Made by a program: the position numbers and the translations under genes
Shown: positions 25,070 through 34,122 of the stretch, one piece after another
Numbering within the stretch: the stretch's first letter is position 1
Layout of the letters: every line of letters begins with the position of its first letter
The notes under the pieces: generated by a model
What the model was told of the DNA's origin: nothing
Seen by the model: only the letters and a program-made list of their open reading frames with translations
The model's database searches: none
Assembly: GCF_000359605.1 (NCBI RefSeq)
Contig: NZ_APML01000005.1
Location: forward strand, 1-64,000
Direction of reading: 5' to 3'
Length of the DNA stretch: 64,000 bases
Source: Gracilibacillus halophilus YIM-C55.5
GTDB lineage: Bacteria > Bacillota > Bacilli > Bacillales > Amphibacillaceae

Positions 25070-26257
25070 ATGAATATAGATCAATTATTTTCATCCACAA
25101 CGAAAAAAGCATTACAAAACGACCCGCCAGGTGAATGGATGCCGAATATACCAGCAAATTGCCTGCGTCTAAGTTCAGGATTTCCAGCACCGAATGTCGT
25201 GCCTGTTACCGAATTAAAACAAGCGGTGACGAACTTGCTCGATCAAGAACAAGATTTGCCTTTGCATTACGTTGGCACACCGAAGATGGAGTTGTTACCA
25301 GAACAAATTAAACACCGCCTAGAACAACGAGCGCTATCATTTTCCTCAGATGAAATATTAGTAACTGCAGGTGCATGCCAAGCGATTGATTTGATTGCAC
25401 GCGTCTTGCTTGATGAACAATCGGTCGTAGCGGTAGAATCGCCGACTTATATGGAAGCCCTTGAAATGTTCCAAAATTATACACATCAATTTATTGAAAT
25501 TCCGATGGATGAACATGGCATGAAAACCGATGAATTGGCACATGTATTAGCAGAACGAAAAGAACAAGGATTGCCCATGCCGAAACTTTTATACACAATT
25601 CCGTCGTTTCAAAATCCGACAGGGACAACTTTAACGAATGAGCGGAGGCGCCATCTTATTAAGCTGTCGGAGCACTATCAGTTTCTTATTCTCGAGGATG
25701 ATGCATACGGCGAATTGTATTTCGACGAGCTGCCCATTCCTTTATCAGCCATGGATACGGAAAACCGCGTCCTCTATGTCGGTTCATTGTCTAAAGTGAT
25801 TGCTCCAGGTTTACGTATTGGGTGGGTGGCGACGACGAAAGAAATGGTGCAGACCTTGTTTTGGTTTAAAAAAGACTTGGATCATCCGTTTGCACAAGCG
25901 ATTATGTCACAATATCTTAACGAAAACCCGCTGGATAGGCGCTTAAAGGAGCTGCGCACGGCATATAAAGAAAAATGTGATACGATGCTTGAGGCATTAG
26001 AACAATATATGCCTCGTCACGTGTCTTGGTATGTGCCAGAAGGTGGTTATTTTGTTTGGCTGAAAATATCAAACATCGATACGTCAGCATTGCTTGATGA
26101 TGCAACGAAAAATGGGGTATCTTTTCTACCAGGGAAGTATTTCTTCTTACATGAAGAGGAAGGAAGAGAATGGTTGCGATTATCCTTTAGTTATGAAGAA
26201 AAAGAAGAGATACAACAAGGTATTAAGCGGTTGAGCGAGGTATTGTCGCAAATGTAA
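25070..26257 (+). CDS. PLP-dependent aminotransferase, class I/II (2-aminoadipate type)
   Basis: A 395-residue fold-type I aminotransferase. The N-terminal LRLSSGFPAPNVVPV and the LHYVGTPKMELLPEQI segment place it near the LysN/2-aminoadipate and MocR-catalytic-domain group; there is no DNA-binding domain. The PLP-binding lysine is in VGSLSKVIAPGLRIGW (about residue 243), and SFQNPTGTT and LEDDAYGEL are the cofactor-ring and phosphate segments. The true amino donor is unknown. It starts behind AAAGGTGG. Confidence 0.88.
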   Translation: MNIDQLFSSTTKKALQNDPPGEWMPNIPANCLRLSSGFPAPNVVPVTELKQAVTNLLDQEQDLPLHYVGTPKMELLPEQIKHRLEQRALSFSSDEILVTAGACQAIDLIARVLLDEQSVVAVESPTYMEALEMFQNYTHQFIEIPMDEHGMKTDELAHVLAERKEQGLPMPKLLYTIPSFQNPTGTTLTNERRRHLIKLSEHYQFLILEDDAYGELYFDELPIPLSAMDTENRVLYVGSLSKVIAPGLRIGWVATTKEMVQTLFWFKKDLDHPFAQAIMSQYLNENPLDRRLKELRTAYKEKCDTMLEALEQYMPRHVSWYVPEGGYFVWLKISNIDTSALLDDATKNGVSFLPGKYFFLHEEEGREWLRLSFSYEEKEEIQQGIKRLSEVLSQM

Positions 26258-26265
26258 GCGAGTCA

Positions 26266-26320
26266 GGGACAAAGGAATTCTGTTATTCGCTTTTTGAATA
26301 TATGATTTTCCTGTTGTCCC
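26266..26320. terminator. Weak convergent terminator candidate
   Basis: GGGACAA (26266-26272) and TTGTCCC (26314-26320) form a wide-looped dyad between the convergent aminotransferase and DUF4317 genes. The loop is long, so function is uncertain. Confidence 0.35.
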
Positions 26321-26339
26321 AGCCTCTTGTTTATGCGTA

Positions 26340-27506
26340 TTATTTGAATGCTTCTGGTATCATCGTAAAACCATCAATGACTGTATCTTCTTCGACTTCA
26401 ATCATTAAGTAACGCCTTCCGTCCATTTGCACTTGTCTGACATGATATAAATCAGCTGGGCTGACTGCGATTTTGGCGATCTTTGTATTAATTTTGATTG
26501 ACTTTGAATTGTATTTAGGGACAATATTTTGTGCTTTTAATTCATACGTTTCATCGTCGACAACATTTTTAAAGGCTGACGTCATTTTTTCTTGGTCGAT
26601 TTCATTGACACCACTTGATTTCAGCACACGTTCCATATCTTGTGAGTCTAATCGAGGTGCATCCTCTTCTTCATTTTCTTCCACGACACGGTGAATTTCT
26701 TCATAGACACTAGCAAGCGTTGACGCATTCATTTCATGTCCGACGGCATCTCGTACCACTTCTTCAAACACGGTTTTGTCCTCTTTAGCCGTCAACGTTT
26801 CTTCTGCATTCAACACATCTTCAATAAATTGTGGGTCGGGTTCATTGGCTTTTTGCGCAGCATAAAGAATATGATTGACGTCAGTGGCATGATCAGTAAA
26901 ACAAGGGAATAAAAATCCGCCAATCGGAGCATCTAAATTAATCACCGGGTCGACCACGACATTGTATTTAAATTCTTTCTCAACATAGTCAAACTGCAAT
27001 TCTTTTTTCGGATCTTGCGTTTTATTTATAGTACAGAGTGTGAACGAATGGGAATAAACGGTATCACGTTCACTGTCTTCGGTTTCATCATTCGGTTTTT
27101 TCATGGGTTTAAGATATTCTCCGCGAATAAAAGTAATGACGACATCCATTTCGTATTGTCTATCTTGTAGCATTTTTTCGACCATTTGGAGCATTTGTTC
27201 TTTCCAATCTTCAGCTTCACTGCTTAACAATCCTTTATGTAAAATGAGCTGGCTCGGATTCTCCATATCGGCTTGAAACTTTAATTCAAATAATTTCTCA
27301 TCGAGTTGCCCTGTGAGCACCTTTTTAAAATTATGCATAAACAGTTCCTGTTCATCTTGATCGAGCATGTCAAACGGCTGACTCTGCTGATGATAAATGT
27401 CGCTTGATTCTTTCATTACATATACGTTAAAGATGTCTTGAATCTTCATGCGATCGTTATCTATCTTAAATTGCTTGCGAATGTCTGCGATATCTTTTTT
27501 GTTCAC
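26340..27506 (-). CDS. DUF4317 family protein
   Basis: A 388-residue soluble protein recognised by its N terminus, KKDIADIRKQFKIDNDRMKI and DIFNVYVMKESSDIYH, which is highly conserved in the DUF4317 family of Firmicutes. No catalytic motif, signal peptide or membrane segment is visible and the role is unknown. The protein is acidic (for example EENEEEDAPRLDSQD). It starts at GTG 27506 after GGGAGTG. Confidence 0.88.
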   Translation of the reverse strand: MNKKDIADIRKQFKIDNDRMKIQDIFNVYVMKESSDIYHQQSQPFDMLDQDEQELFMHNFKKVLTGQLDEKLFELKFQADMENPSQLILHKGLLSSEAEDWKEQMLQMVEKMLQDRQYEMDVVITFIRGEYLKPMKKPNDETEDSERDTVYSHSFTLCTINKTQDPKKELQFDYVEKEFKYNVVVDPVINLDAPIGGFLFPCFTDHATDVNHILYAAQKANEPDPQFIEDVLNAEETLTAKEDKTVFEEVVRDAVGHEMNASTLASVYEEIHRVVEENEEEDAPRLDSQDMERVLKSSGVNEIDQEKMTSAFKNVVDDETYELKAQNIVPKYNSKSIKINTKIAKIAVSPADLYHVRQVQMDGRRYLMIEVEEDTVIDGFTMIPEAFK

Positions 27507-27637
27507 TTATTGTCACTCCCTATTTTTAATATATGACCGCTATTATTTTAACATATCGCTTGCATCCATTTTGTTATGAGTAGTTTTTAAAATTTTGTAG
27601 AAAATACGACCAGAACTAAAAACAAGGAGGAATCATG

Positions 27638-27934
27638 ATGCCGATTCAAAATGGTCATGAAATTGAACAATTGGCAATGCGTTCTCATGAGTTAGAACAT
27701 GCGACGCGTGAGGTTAGGAACTCTGCCGATATAGAGAATATTCAAGCATTGCAACAACAGCTAAGAGAAGTGCAGGAAGACATTCAAGATGCACGTGGAA
27801 AAGCAATTAATGGGAGCGGGACATCAATGGAACCATTATTTAAGGCGCACGTGCGCGTTGAGGAATGCCAACATGAATTAAAACGAGCGCTCACAAATTT
27901 AGAAGCACAACAGGATCAAGTATCGCCTGAATAA
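27638..27934 (+). CDS. Small coiled-coil hypothetical protein
   Basis: A 98-residue hydrophilic protein, almost entirely helix-forming, with Gln/Glu-rich heptads (ALQQQLREVQEDIQDARGKA) suggesting a coiled coil. No family recognised. A strong AAGGAGGA precedes two adjacent ATGs; the second (27638) has better spacing. It ends 32 bp before a thioesterase gene and may be cotranscribed with it. Confidence 0.7.
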   Translation: MPIQNGHEIEQLAMRSHELEHATREVRNSADIENIQALQQQLREVQEDIQDARGKAINGSGTSMEPLFKAHVRVEECQHELKRALTNLEAQQDQVSPE

Positions 27935-27974
27935 GTATTGAAACATGTTATAATGAGATAAAAAGGTGATGGAC

Positions 27975-28487
27975 ATGAAGGATACCTATATTCGAGAAAC
28001 ATTAGCTGTGAAAGTCAGTCATGTATTTCCGCCTGATACGAATAATCATCACACACTTTTTGGTGGAAAATTAATGAGCTACATTGATGATATCGCATCG
28101 ATTTCTGCGATGAGACATTCGCGAAGCCCTGTTGTTACCGCATCAACTGATTCTGTCGATTTTTTAGCACCGATTCGTACCGATGAGTCAGTTTGTCTGG
28201 AGTCTTGTGTCACTTGGACTGGTACAAGCTCCATGGAAGTATTCGTCAAAGTGTTGGCAGAAAATCTAATTACAGGACAGCGAACGATTGCGGCGACCGC
28301 TTTTCTTACGTTTGTTGCTGTCAATGACGAGGGAAGATCCGTTCCAGTTGCTAATGTCATTCCAGAAACAGAAGAAGAAAAGTATCTCCATGAAACAGCC
28401 AAAGATCGTGTAGAAGCACGGAAACGAAGAAAACAAGCGAGTCAAGAATTAGCAAATTTTATTCATAAAAATAAACCGTGGGAATAA
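27975..28487 (+). CDS. Acyl-CoA thioesterase, hotdog fold (YkhA-like)
   Basis: A 170-residue hotdog-fold thioesterase hydrolysing acyl-CoA to free acid and CoA. VFPPDTNNHHTLFGGKLMSYID near 16-37 is the signature of the YciA/YkhA subfamily, with the catalytic Asp in the N-HHTLFGG-L--D block, and VVTASTDSVDFLAPI follows. ATG 27975 is chosen as it sits 6-7 nt after AAAGGTG; GTG 27966 and ATG 27969 are too close to that site. The C terminus is Lys/Arg-rich. Confidence 0.9.
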   Translation: MKDTYIRETLAVKVSHVFPPDTNNHHTLFGGKLMSYIDDIASISAMRHSRSPVVTASTDSVDFLAPIRTDESVCLESCVTWTGTSSMEVFVKVLAENLITGQRTIAATAFLTFVAVNDEGRSVPVANVIPETEEEKYLHETAKDRVEARKRRKQASQELANFIHKNKPWE

Positions 28488-28508
28488 GTGATAAAGGGGG
28501 AGGATGTG

Positions 28509-29309
28509 ATGACGATTTTCTCAAGTGATGCGTTGCGTCATAGACATATTCTCATAACAGGTGCAACAGGAGACATCGGTTATGAAACGGCAAAAGTATT
28601 AATCTCAATGGGAGCGAAACTTACGGCGACAGGACGAAATGTGGACAAATTGAATCAATTGAGACGTGAGCTTCTAGAAACTACCGATGAGAAAAATTTT
28701 TGCGTCATGACCGCTGATATTACAAAAGAAGCGGATCGAAATGAATTAATGGCGTATGCTGAAAAACAACTTGGCTTTATTTCTGGACTAGTGAATGCGG
28801 CTGGAATCGCAGGCAATAAAAAAGTAGAGGATTTAGATGAGTCGATGATCGAACAAATGATGCAAGTCAATTACTTGGCCGCCTTCAGCTTAACGAAGCC
28901 AATTTATCAAAAAATGATCAAACATCAACAAGGTGATATTGTGAATATTGCATCATTGTCGGGGCTTCGCGGTACATATGGGAACACGGCATATGCCTCA
29001 AGCAAATTTGCTATGATTGGCTGGACACAGTCGATGGCACATGAAGCGATTAAACATCAAGTGAGAGTAAATGCGGTTTGTCCAGGCTTTGTCGATACCG
29101 ATATGGCAGAAAATCTGATTCAAATTAAAGCGGAGCGCAATCAAGTTTCGTATGATCATGCGCTCGAACAAGCGAAACAAAGCGTTCCTTCTGGTCGTTT
29201 TACAACGGCAGAAGAAGTAGCTCAGACTATTGCGTTCTTATTAACCGATGCAGCGAACAATATCGTCGGTGAATCAGTGAAAATATCCGGTGGAAGTGTC
29301 ATGCGATAA
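28509..29309 (+). CDS. Short-chain dehydrogenase/reductase (FabG-like)
   Basis: A 266-residue classical SDR. The nucleotide-binding motif is TGATGDIG (about 18-25), followed by NAAG in LVNAAGIAG, the catalytic Ser in NIASLSGLRG and YASSKF with Tyr/Lys four residues apart. The C-terminal CPGFVDTDMA and ISGGSVMR are typical of FabG-type ketoreductases. The start ATG 28509 follows AAAGGGGGAGG. It lies 21 bp after the thioesterase gene, so a shared transcript is likely. The substrate is not known. Confidence 0.9.
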   Translation: MTIFSSDALRHRHILITGATGDIGYETAKVLISMGAKLTATGRNVDKLNQLRRELLETTDEKNFCVMTADITKEADRNELMAYAEKQLGFISGLVNAAGIAGNKKVEDLDESMIEQMMQVNYLAAFSLTKPIYQKMIKHQQGDIVNIASLSGLRGTYGNTAYASSKFAMIGWTQSMAHEAIKHQVRVNAVCPGFVDTDMAENLIQIKAERNQVSYDHALEQAKQSVPSGRFTTAEEVAQTIAFLLTDAANNIVGESVKISGGSVMR

Positions 29310-29360
29310 TGAGAAGCCTGTTTTACTTAATGAAAGCAAATTTATAAGCTAAAATGAACA

Positions 29361-29397
29361 AAAAAGTGTCTTCATTATGGCGATGAAGGCACTTTTT
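29361..29397 (+). terminator. Intrinsic terminator that is also the first unit of the 52-bp array
   Basis: AAAAAGTGTCTTCAT pairs with ATGAAGGCACTTTTT (15 positions, one mismatch) around a 7-nt loop and ends the SDR transcript. Its right arm is the same sequence that recurs in the tandem array that follows. Confidence 0.8.
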
Positions 29398-29762
29398 ACG
29401 TTCTCAGCACAGATTAACTGTCGTCATAGAGGCGATGAAGGCACTTTTTATGTTCTAAGCGCAGATTAACTGTCGTCATAGAAGCGATGAAGGCAGTTTT
29501 TATGTTCTAAGCGCAGATTAACTGTCGTCATAGAGGCGATGAAGGTAGTTTTTATGTTCTCAGCACAGATTAACTGTCGTCATAGAGGCGATGAAGGCAG
29601 TTTTTATGTTCTAAGCGCAGATTAACTGTCGTCATAGAGGCGATGAAGGTAGTTTTTATGTTCTAAGCACAGATTAACTGTCGTCATAGAGGCGATGAAG
29701 GCACTTTTTACGTTCTCAGCACAGATTAACTGTCGTCATAGCCACGATGAAGGCACTTTTCT
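29367..29762. repeat. Tandem array of 52-bp terminator-like repeats
   Basis: AGATTAACTGTCGTCATA begins at 29411, 29463, 29515, 29567, 29619, 29671 and 29723, an exact 52-bp period. There are six full units plus a partial one at each end. Each unit carries ACTGTCGTCAT and ATGAAGGCAGT (or CACT), which pair with one mismatch and one G-U around a 7-nt loop and are followed by TTTTT, so every unit resembles an intrinsic terminator. Units differ at few positions (CGTTCTCAGCA versus TGTTCTAAGCG). The array lies between convergent genes. There are no variable spacers, so it is not a CRISPR. Confidence 0.95.
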
Positions 29763-29845
29763 CACTTCCGACACTGATTTTTTGCCTTAATCATGCCATA
29801 GGTGCTCTTTCCAATCTCGCCGTTTTTCCAATAGTTCGTCGAAGC

Positions 29846-30490
29846 TCATGATGTATATCGGAACGTTACTGTCAGTTCGGCTTCAATGTCAATTTTGCCA
29901 GCTTCTATCGGTGTGGAAACGCCAGCGACCATCTCTTGTGATTGAAACGAATGATACGGAATGACTGGCGGCGAAACCGTGTCTTCGATGATACGGATCG
30001 GAATTGGTTGTAAGGGCACACGCATCGTTTGGGCAAGACTGCACGCTTTCTCATAAGCATTGGATAAGGCGATTTGCAAGGCTTGTTGATAAATCTGGTC
30101 TCTATTCTTTACCGAAAATGTGATCCGTTCAATGCGATTGGCGCCATGACTTGTGGCTAGATCGACAATGGAACCGAGCTGATTGATGTCATCGGTTTGA
30201 ATACGAAAAATGTGAGTCACTTGATAACCTTGAAATTGTTGAACGCCGTCATGAAAATCGTATTGAGGAAAAATGGTGTATTCTACCGTTTGTATATTTT
30301 CACGAGGTATATGTAATGAAAGAATCGATTGTATCACTTGCTGAGAAGTGGCTGCATTACTTTGTTGTGCTTGGTTTGCTTGACTTTCGATTGTCACGAC
30401 CCCTAATTGAATATTTGCTTGATTCGGTTCAACAGAAATCAAGCTTTGGCCAGAAACGTTTACGGTGTAAGGATACATGTTCTTATTCAT
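29846..30490 (-). CDS. SIMPL domain-containing protein (DUF541)
   Basis: A 214-residue protein of the SIMPL/DUF541 family. The beginning VNVSGQSLISVEPNQANIQLGV matches the family's conserved first strands, and the pattern of alternating strands runs through to AELTVTFRY. There is no signal peptide, unlike many homologues. The function of the family is poorly known (BP26/oxidative stress proteins belong to it). ATG 30490 is chosen since GGAAGGAAGAG lies at good spacing; ATG 30496 is an alternative. Confidence 0.88.
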   Translation of the reverse strand: MNKNMYPYTVNVSGQSLISVEPNQANIQLGVVTIESQANQAQQSNAATSQQVIQSILSLHIPRENIQTVEYTIFPQYDFHDGVQQFQGYQVTHIFRIQTDDINQLGSIVDLATSHGANRIERITFSVKNRDQIYQQALQIALSNAYEKACSLAQTMRVPLQPIPIRIIEDTVSPPVIPYHSFQSQEMVAGVSTPIEAGKIDIEAELTVTFRYTS

Positions 30491-30553
30491 TGTCATCTCT
30501 TCCTTCCATAGGCAAGCTACTACTATGTAATGCGATGGAAGGAGAAAATATGA

Positions 30554-31276
30554 TTAGTGTCTAACAAATGGAATGTTGATCTTACGTTCGTTTTTTAAGG
30601 AAATTTGTAGTTCATGCTTGTGATTAATGGATGCGAAAAATACATCTTCCTGTCGATTAATGCCTTGGTTGTGTAACGTTTGAATGAGCCAACTACGTGT
30701 CAGTCCTACATTCGCCAAGGGTTCCTCATAAATCTCACCTTCAATGATCACGGGAAAGGCGATAGATGATTGCTTCATTATATGAAGATCCTCAGCTAAG
30801 ACAGTATTTTTTTGTGGTTTTTTTAACACGCTCAGAGCGCCGTTTGCTTCAATGATCGCTGTCTCGACTTCGCTAATATCAAATACATCTTTTTCACGAA
30901 GCATTTGTAAAATATTATCGATGGAAAAACCAATGTCTTTGATTTGATGGCGTAATAATTTCCCGTTTTGCACAACCACTGTTGGTTCAAAAGTGATTAG
31001 TTTTCCAAATTTGCGATTTGAGAGTTTCCAATGTGAAATGACTTTCTGGAGAGCGCCGATAGCAACAATCGCTATAGCAGTTGGTAGATGCTTAATATCT
31101 GGATCAGCAATATCAGCCCCCACGACCGAAGCAAGTGAAATAATAATGAGAAAATCAAATACAGGTAATTCACCAATTGTTCGTTTTCCCATAAATAATG
31201 TAACTACGAGCAACAATGGAAAAATGGTACTAACTCGAAATATGACAATGAAAATATCTTGTAAGGATTGTAACAT
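30554..31276 (-). CDS. DUF421 family membrane protein (YetF-like)
   Basis: A 240-residue protein with two or three N-terminal membrane helices including LMGKR/FMGKRTIGELPVFDFLI, the DUF421 hallmark, then a cytoplasmic alpha/beta domain carrying the VVVQNGKLL and MLREKDVFDISEVETAIIEANGALSV motifs typical of YetF/YrbG/YdfS proteins, some of which affect spore germination or survival. A hairpin overlaps its translation start region. Confidence 0.9.
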   Translation of the reverse strand: MLQSLQDIFIVIFRVSTIFPLLLVVTLFMGKRTIGELPVFDFLIIISLASVVGADIADPDIKHLPTAIAIVAIGALQKVISHWKLSNRKFGKLITFEPTVVVQNGKLLRHQIKDIGFSIDNILQMLREKDVFDISEVETAIIEANGALSVLKKPQKNTVLAEDLHIMKQSSIAFPVIIEGEIYEEPLANVGLTRSWLIQTLHNQGINRQEDVFFASINHKHELQISLKNERKINIPFVRH

Positions 31277-31323
31277 CAGAGAACACCACTACCTTTTTGA
31301 ATATCTATAGTTAGTGTTCTCTG
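31277..31323 (-). promoter_or_regulatory. Inverted repeat enclosing the ribosome-binding site of the DUF421 gene
   Basis: CAGAGAACAC (31277-31286) and GTGTTCTCTG (31314-31323) form a perfect 10-bp dyad. On the minus strand one arm abuts the ATG, and the 27-nt loop holds the AAAAGGTAG ribosome-binding site. It may be a translational hairpin or a protein operator. Confidence 0.45.
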
Positions 31324-31413
31324 TTTTAGTAAAAATATAAATGTCTAGCTTTTACTCTGGGAATAATAGCCAGTCAAGTAAAACATTATTATGAACTGTT
31401 TTTGAAAGTTTAC

Positions 31414-31433
31414 GGGCTTGCTAAGCAAGTCCC
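31414..31433 (-). terminator. Hairpin after the alcohol dehydrogenase gene
   Basis: GGGCTTGC and GCAAGTCCC pair around TAA. It sits at the stop codon of the minus-strand dehydrogenase gene. No long T-run follows, so termination may be weak. Confidence 0.45.
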
Positions 31434-32566
31434 TATGGTTGTAACACGACCTTCATGCAATTCTCTTTTTTTCCATTAAAGATATCATAACCGTGTGATG
31501 CGTCTTCCAATGGTAATTGATGAGTAATGATGGTCGTCGGATCAATATCCCCATTAACGATTTGACGATAAATCGATGCCATATATGAACGCGCATGTGC
31601 CTGTCCCATTTTGAGTTGAACATTCCTTGAGAAGAAAGCGCCAAGTGGAAAGAGGTTGTAGTTTCCTCCGTATACGCCTGTCATTTGTACGACGCCACAT
31701 TTTTTGACAGCTTTCGTAGCGATTTGAATCGGTCCGATAGTCCCGCCTTGAAGCTTTGTCTTTTGCTCAACGAATTCGAGCGGTGATTTTTTTCCATCCA
31801 TACCGACACAATCGATGACAACATCGGCTCCTCCATTGGTTATTTCCTTTAAAGTTTCTCCCATATCATCGTATTGTGTAAAATTAAAGACTTCAACACG
31901 GTTTTCTTTTCTAGCGTGTTCTAACCGATACGGAATATAGTCAACCGCAATCACTCGGTTTGCTCTTTTTTGCCAAGCAAATTTTTGTACCATTAATCCT
32001 ATGGGTCCACATCCGAGCACAATAACGGTATCGCCCGCTTTTACGCCTGCATGTTCAACACTCCATAAAGCAGTAGGTAAAACGTCAGACAAAAATAATA
32101 GAGATGCATCGTCTAATTCGCAATCCTCAGGAATGAGAAATGGTGTATAATTTCCAAATGGTACTCTAAGATACTCGGCTTGTCCCCCTGGGTAATTACC
32201 GAATTTCTCTGAGTAGCCGAGATATCCGCCAGAGTCGTAATGGGGATTTGCTTGATCACACTGACTTTCATGATGTGTTTTACAATAAGGACATTGACCG
32301 CAAGCTATCGTAAAAGGGATCACTACTCGATCTCCTTTTTTTACTTTCGTGACTTTAGGTCCAACTTCTTCTACGATTCCCATTGGTTCATGTCCAATTT
32401 GATAGCCAATGGGTAGTGGAAAATTACCTTGATATAAATGCAAATCTGACCCGCAGATAGCTGTTGACGTAATTTTTACAATAACATCTTCATCATCTTC
32501 GATAGTAGGAAACGGAACTTGTGTAACAGCCACTTCATACTTGCCTTGATAAGTTACCGATTTCAC
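31433..32566 (-). CDS. Zinc-dependent alcohol dehydrogenase
   Basis: A 377-residue medium-chain dehydrogenase. Catalytic-zinc residues are in STAICGSDLH and GHEPMGIVEEVG; structural zinc cysteines are in CGQCPYCKTHHESQC; the Rossmann motif is VIVLGCGPIGLM. The long insertion after the structural zinc (NPHYDSGGYLGYSEKFGNYPGGQAEYLRVP) places it with the formaldehyde-dehydrogenase-like/AdhB group common in Bacilli. GTG 32566 is preferred as start since GAGGTG lies 6 nt before it; GTG 32575 overlaps that site. The substrate is unknown. Confidence 0.9.
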   Translation of the reverse strand: MKSVTYQGKYEVAVTQVPFPTIEDDEDVIVKITSTAICGSDLHLYQGNFPLPIGYQIGHEPMGIVEEVGPKVTKVKKGDRVVIPFTIACGQCPYCKTHHESQCDQANPHYDSGGYLGYSEKFGNYPGGQAEYLRVPFGNYTPFLIPEDCELDDASLLFLSDVLPTALWSVEHAGVKAGDTVIVLGCGPIGLMVQKFAWQKRANRVIAVDYIPYRLEHARKENRVEVFNFTQYDDMGETLKEITNGGADVVIDCVGMDGKKSPLEFVEQKTKLQGGTIGPIQIATKAVKKCGVVQMTGVYGGNYNLFPLGAFFSRNVQLKMGQAHARSYMASIYRQIVNGDIDPTTIITHQLPLEDASHGYDIFNGKKENCMKVVLQP

Positions 32567-32735
32567 TTGTTTCACCTCATTCTTTTGGAAGTAGAGTATA
32601 GTTTTTTCGTTTCAACTTATCCTTATACCATATAGGATTAAAAATCATCAGAAGTAACACAAACTTTGTCGCAAAAAGGAGAAGAAAACTTTTATGATTG
32701 ATGGTTACATTGCCTAAATAAACCATATACTATAT

Positions 32736-32749
32736 TGAAACCGTTTACA
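32736..32749 (+). promoter_or_regulatory. cre site before the sugar ABC transporter
   Basis: TGAAACCGTTTACA matches the cre consensus in all core positions. It lies 20 bp before the lipoprotein start codon and indicates CcpA-mediated repression of the whole transporter operon. Confidence 0.85.
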
Positions 32750-32769
32750 AAAAGAAAGGGGAAAAGCTG

Positions 32770-34113
32770 ATGAAAAAATTTTTTGGTTTCATGCTTATAT
32801 TCTTATTTCTACTTTTAGCCGCTTGTAGTGGAGATTCGGACGAAGAAACAACTCCAGATGCAACAACAGATGACGTAGAACAATCAAACGAAAATCAGGA
32901 AGAAACAGCTGAAGAAGGAGAAGAAGCCATCACCTTGCGTATGTCTTGGTGGGGGTCTCAAAATCGGCATGATATGACGAATGAAATCATTGAGTTATAT
33001 GAGGAACAAAATCCACATGTCACGATACAGACTGAATTTACAGGGTTTGATGGTTACTTTGAGAAGATGGCTGCACAGGCTTCTGGAAACAATTTACCTG
33101 ACATCATGCAACAAAATTTCGGAGAGTATGTGAATCAATATGCGAGTCAAGATTTACTCGCAGATCTTGGCCCATACGTCGAAGAGGGGACGATTGATTT
33201 AGAAGGGGTAGCAGATACGGTTATCGAAAGTGGGAAAGTTGATGGCACCCTTGTTGGCATACCAACAGGAACCAATGCTTTAGTCGCCACATATAATCCA
33301 AGTGCATATGAAGAAGCGGGCATTGAACCACCAACACATGATTGGACATGGGACGATTTTGTCGATATTGCGACTCAATACCATGAAGCAACTGGGGATT
33401 ATGGTACGCGATTAGCTGAACCAGGTAACATGTTTGATTATTATTTGCGTGAAAAAGGGTATTCGTTATTTAACGAAGATAGCTCAGGATTAGGATATGA
33501 CGATGACCAAGTGTTGACCGATTATTTGGCCATGAATAAAGATATGATTGACGCAGGGGTTATGCCTGGTTATGACGTGATCCAACAAGTACAGGGGCTC
33601 GAAGATGAATTGATTGTGCGCGGAGAAACGCCACTTGATCCAACCAACTGGTCCAATCAAGTCGGTACACTAGAAAAAACAGCTGGCGAACCGTTAGAGA
33701 TGGTCGTTTTACCAGGTGAGAACAATGATCAAGGTATGTTCCTGAAACCTTCGATGTTATGGTCGATTGGTAAAAATTCTGAGCACAAAGAAGAAGCGGC
33801 GAAATTTATTAACTTCTTCACAAATACAGTCGAAGTTTTTGAAGTGATCGGGTCGGATCGTGGTGTACCTATAAAGCCAGAGGTTCGAGAGGCACTGCAA
33901 CCGAACCTTTCTGAAATCGATCAAAAAGTTTATGAATACGTGAATTACGTCGCAGAAAATAGTTCACCTGCTGATACGAACTATCCACCAGCAGCTAGTG
34001 AAGTGTTAAGCCATTTAGAAGATATTGATGAAATGGTGATGTATGGGCAAATCACACCAGAAGAAGGGGCCCAACAATTTAGAGAAGCGGCAGAATCTGT
34101 GTTAGCAGAGTAA
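32770..34113 (+). CDS. Sugar ABC transporter substrate-binding lipoprotein
   Basis: A 447-residue family 1 extracellular solute-binding protein. The signal peptide ends in the lipobox LAAC (lipid-anchored Cys19), followed by an acidic tether of about 35 residues. The mature fold starts ITLRMSWWGSQNRHDMTNEI and has PDIMQQNFGEYVNQYA and SWSIGKNSEHKEEAAKFINFF-like segments, which are usual in oligosaccharide binders near YesO/LplA. The next three genes encode two permeases and a YesL protein; no ATPase is present, so a shared MsmX-type ATPase is likely. The sugar is unknown. Confidence 0.9.
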   Translation: MKKFFGFMLIFLFLLLAACSGDSDEETTPDATTDDVEQSNENQEETAEEGEEAITLRMSWWGSQNRHDMTNEIIELYEEQNPHVTIQTEFTGFDGYFEKMAAQASGNNLPDIMQQNFGEYVNQYASQDLLADLGPYVEEGTIDLEGVADTVIESGKVDGTLVGIPTGTNALVATYNPSAYEEAGIEPPTHDWTWDDFVDIATQYHEATGDYGTRLAEPGNMFDYYLREKGYSLFNEDSSGLGYDDDQVLTDYLAMNKDMIDAGVMPGYDVIQQVQGLEDELIVRGETPLDPTNWSNQVGTLEKTAGEPLEMVVLPGENNDQGMFLKPSMLWSIGKNSEHKEEAAKFINFFTNTVEVFEVIGSDRGVPIKPEVREALQPNLSEIDQKVYEYVNYVAENSSPADTNYPPAASEVLSHLEDIDEMVMYGQITPEEGAQQFREAAESVLAE

Positions 34114-34122
34114 TCTGTTTCA

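Noticed and set aside
29367-29762. CRISPR array
   Set aside because: The units are contiguous 52-bp copies with no unique spacers and there are no cas genes; it is a plain tandem repeat. The same holds for the arrays at 51497 and 61943.
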